Below are positions 62,214 to 64,000 of a stretch of 64,000 nt of DNA, piece after piece. The stretch comes from Notolepis coatsorum (taxonomy: Eukaryota > Chordata > Actinopteri > Aulopiformes > Paralepididae). The position numbers and the translations under genes were made by a program. The notes below the pieces were generated by a model, which searched no databases, was not told the origin of the DNA, and was given only the letters and a program-made list of their open reading frames with translations. Within the stretch, counting starts at the first letter, position 1, and each line of letters begins with the position of its first letter. The DNA is taken from positions 48,914,312-48,978,311 of the forward strand of contig OZ020589.1 of NCBI GenBank assembly GCA_963971535.1, written 5' to 3'.

Positions 62214-63343
62214 ATGGCTAGTTTGAATATAATGATATGGAACACTGGTGGGATAAACAAACAACACAAACGCAAAAGCGTGCTCACACTGATGAAAAAA
62301 GAACATGTGGACGTGGCTCTACTAAGCGAAACGCACATTTTAGAGGAAGACATAGATACGTTAGCGGATAACACATACCATAATATTAGTCACTCTTCTT
62401 TTGGTACGAGAACTCGAGGTGTAGCCATAGTCGTCAGACGTAAGTTAAATATTGAATTAAAGGGGGTATGGTCGGATGCGGATGGGCGTATAACTATAGC
62501 TAGGATTGTACACAATAACAGGAAAATAGCGTTGGCAGCGGTATATGCCCCAAATTTGTACGAAGAGGGTTTCTTCACTACACTAACCGATGAAATGTTA
62601 AACCATCCCGATTACTCATTTATAATAGGTGCAGATTTTAATGCCATTTGGAATCCAAGGATTAAAGGATTGGTCAAAGATTACAGGTGTAAATGATTTA
62701 TGGCGTTCACTTAATCCCACGACCCGAAAGTACTCTTGTCGATCGGCGAGACATAACACATTATCCAAAATTGATTATGTCTTTGCATCCCCGAGACTAT
62801 TTGATAAATATGAAGTGGAAATGATACCCAATGCAACAATCAGATCACTGTTATTTACTCCTAAAAGCAACATTTGGTATACTATCTTCCCGGGCCCCAA
62901 GATGGCGTTTTAATTCGATGCTGCTTAATAACAAGGAATTCATTACACAACTCAAAGAAGCTCTCACAGTATTCCTACGGGAGAATGCAAACTCGGTGCA
63001 AGACCCCAGAATAATATGGATGTCGGTAAAGGGTATGATCAAGGATTTCACTGATAGATTTTCCTCCATAATGCGCAAGAATCAATGCACAAAACTGTCT
63101 GAACTGGAAACGCTTTACTCAACGTTATTTAATTCTTTAAAATACAACAACTCAACTAGACTAGAAAATCAAGTTAACGTACTAAAAACAGAGATCAATG
63201 CCATATACAGACAACAATCGGAAATGCAAATACGCAGCACAAGACAACAGCAGTACTCCCAAGGTTCTAAACCTAGTCACCTATTAGCCATGCGATTAAG
63301 AATTAATGCAAAATTTGCAGATATAACTGCCATTAGAAAATAA
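62214..63343 (+). pseudogene. LINE ORF2 N-terminal part (AP endonuclease)
   Basis: It starts MASLNIMIWNTGGINKQHKR, with VALLSETHI (catalytic ET), TRGVAIVVRR, and IIGADFNAIWN (catalytic GADFN). In the next frame it continues NDLWRSLNPTTRKYSC and SKIDYVFAS (catalytic region before the final SDH). ATIRSLLFTPKSNIWY then follows where SDH is expected, and the other frame supplies SDHCYLLL. A frameshift near 62680 and another near 62870-62910 break the domain. A helical linker (LETLYSTLFNSLKYNNSTRL) leads to the RT. Confidence 0.85.
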
Positions 63344-64000
63344 CAAGTACTTGAAACAGACCCCAAAATAATAAACGATACATTCAAAGAATTCTACTCC
63401 GACTTATATAAATCAGAAACGACCTTTGATCAAAACAAAATGGACACATATCTTAATCAAATTATTCTCCCTAAACTTTCGGAGGATGACGCTAAACAGT
63501 TAGAAGCACCGATCACACTAGAGGAACTCAAGAAGGCCATATCCAAAATGAAAAATGGTAAGGCTCCTGGAAGAGACGGTATCCCATCAGAAATGTACCT
63601 TTCTTGTTGGGACATAATTGGACCCTTATTACTAAATATGATCTTATACTCAGTCAAGGAGGGGAGCTTCCATAAACACGACAATATTGCACTCATTTCA
63701 GTCCTTCTCAAAAAAGACAAAGACCCCACCGAGTGCGGTAGTTACAGACCCTTAAGCCTCCTCGGAACCGATGTCAAACTGTACTCTAAGGTATTAGCCA
63801 TCAGATTACAAAAGCATATGACGTCTTTAGTTCATCCGGACCAAACTGGCTTCATAAGAGGTCGCCTGATCACTGATAACATAAGACGAATACTGCACGT
63901 ACTAGATGCAGACAAAGAAGACACCATACCTAAGGCGATGCTGTCCCTGGATGCTATGAAAGCCTTTGACAGGCTGGAATGGTCGTATCTATGGGCAGTA
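63344..64000 (+). pseudogene. LINE ORF2 reverse transcriptase, N-terminal half
   Basis: In frame with the preceding part after one stop codon: PITLEELKKAISKMKNGKAP, GRDGIPSEMYLSCWDIIGPL, LLKKDKDPTECGSYRPLSL, DQTGFIRGRLITDNIRRIL, then motif A LSLDAMKAFDRLEW. The style (GFIxGR, SLDAxKAFDRxEW) identifies the L1/Tx1 group. It is cut by the window edge. Confidence 0.88.

Larger units (their letters stand above)
60690..64000 (+). mobile_element. Tx1/L1-type LINE, partial (runs off the window)
   Basis: ORF1-like frame 60866-61690 (split by a hAT MITE), spacer, ORF2 from 62214 with AP endonuclease and RT. It continues past 64000. ORF2 has a frameshift near 62680, another near 62.87-62.91 kb and a stop at 63341-63343, so the copy is inactive. 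Confidence 0.85.

Overview
The window is nuclear DNA of a ray-finned (teleost) fish. The evidence is a split vertebrate gene with canonical splice sites, dense transposable elements typical of teleosts (hAT-type MITEs, tRNA-derived SINEs, L2/CR1-, RTE- and Tx1-type LINEs, Gmr1-like Ty3/gypsy and DIRS-like elements), and long CA, CT and GT microsatellites. There are no operons, and few open frames belong to the host.

Host gene. Three exons of lrpap1 (RAP, the ER chaperone of LDL-receptor-family proteins) lie on the minus strand: exon 1 at 19735-19896, exon 2 at 17844-17988 and exon 3 at 2070-2200. Splice phases agree and together they encode residues 1-146. Later exons lie left of base 1. Intron 2 is 15.6 kb and holds a whole Ty3/gypsy element. 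A ZNF143-type site lies 149 bases upstream of the ATG. A possible, unidentified terminal exon is at 37139-37263 (minus).

Layout. 1-2 kb: TTAA-type MITE with a nested hAT MITE. 3-6 kb: L2 LINE split by a hAT MITE. 6.2-14.2 kb: decayed Gmr1-like gypsy element 1, with a solo LTR of another family inside. 15.8-17.8 kb: SINE split by a 1.5-kb TIR element, then a second SINE. 20.5-24.3 kb: LINE of the CR1/L2 assemblage split by a fold-back element. 24.6-26.4 kb: piggyBac-like element with a nested hAT MITE. 26.6-30.9 kb: DIRS-like element keeping one gag-like frame. 31.7-35.9 and 38.9-41.2 kb: copies of an unclassified repeat with perfect hairpins, SINEs and a MITE. 41-46 kb: minisatellites, tandem duplications and an RTE fragment inside an 87-bp satellite. 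46.7-50.4 kb: SINEs and an L2-type fragment. 51.2-59.6 kb: large palindrome split by the very young gypsy element 2. 60-64 kb: LINE fragment, then a Tx1/L1-type LINE running off the window.

The most distinctive points are two gypsy elements with integrase upstream of reverse transcriptase, several nested insertions with exact target-site duplications that give a relative order of events, and a fold-back family with long inverted arms. I found no coherent new host or defence system. Most of the window is explained by mobile elements.
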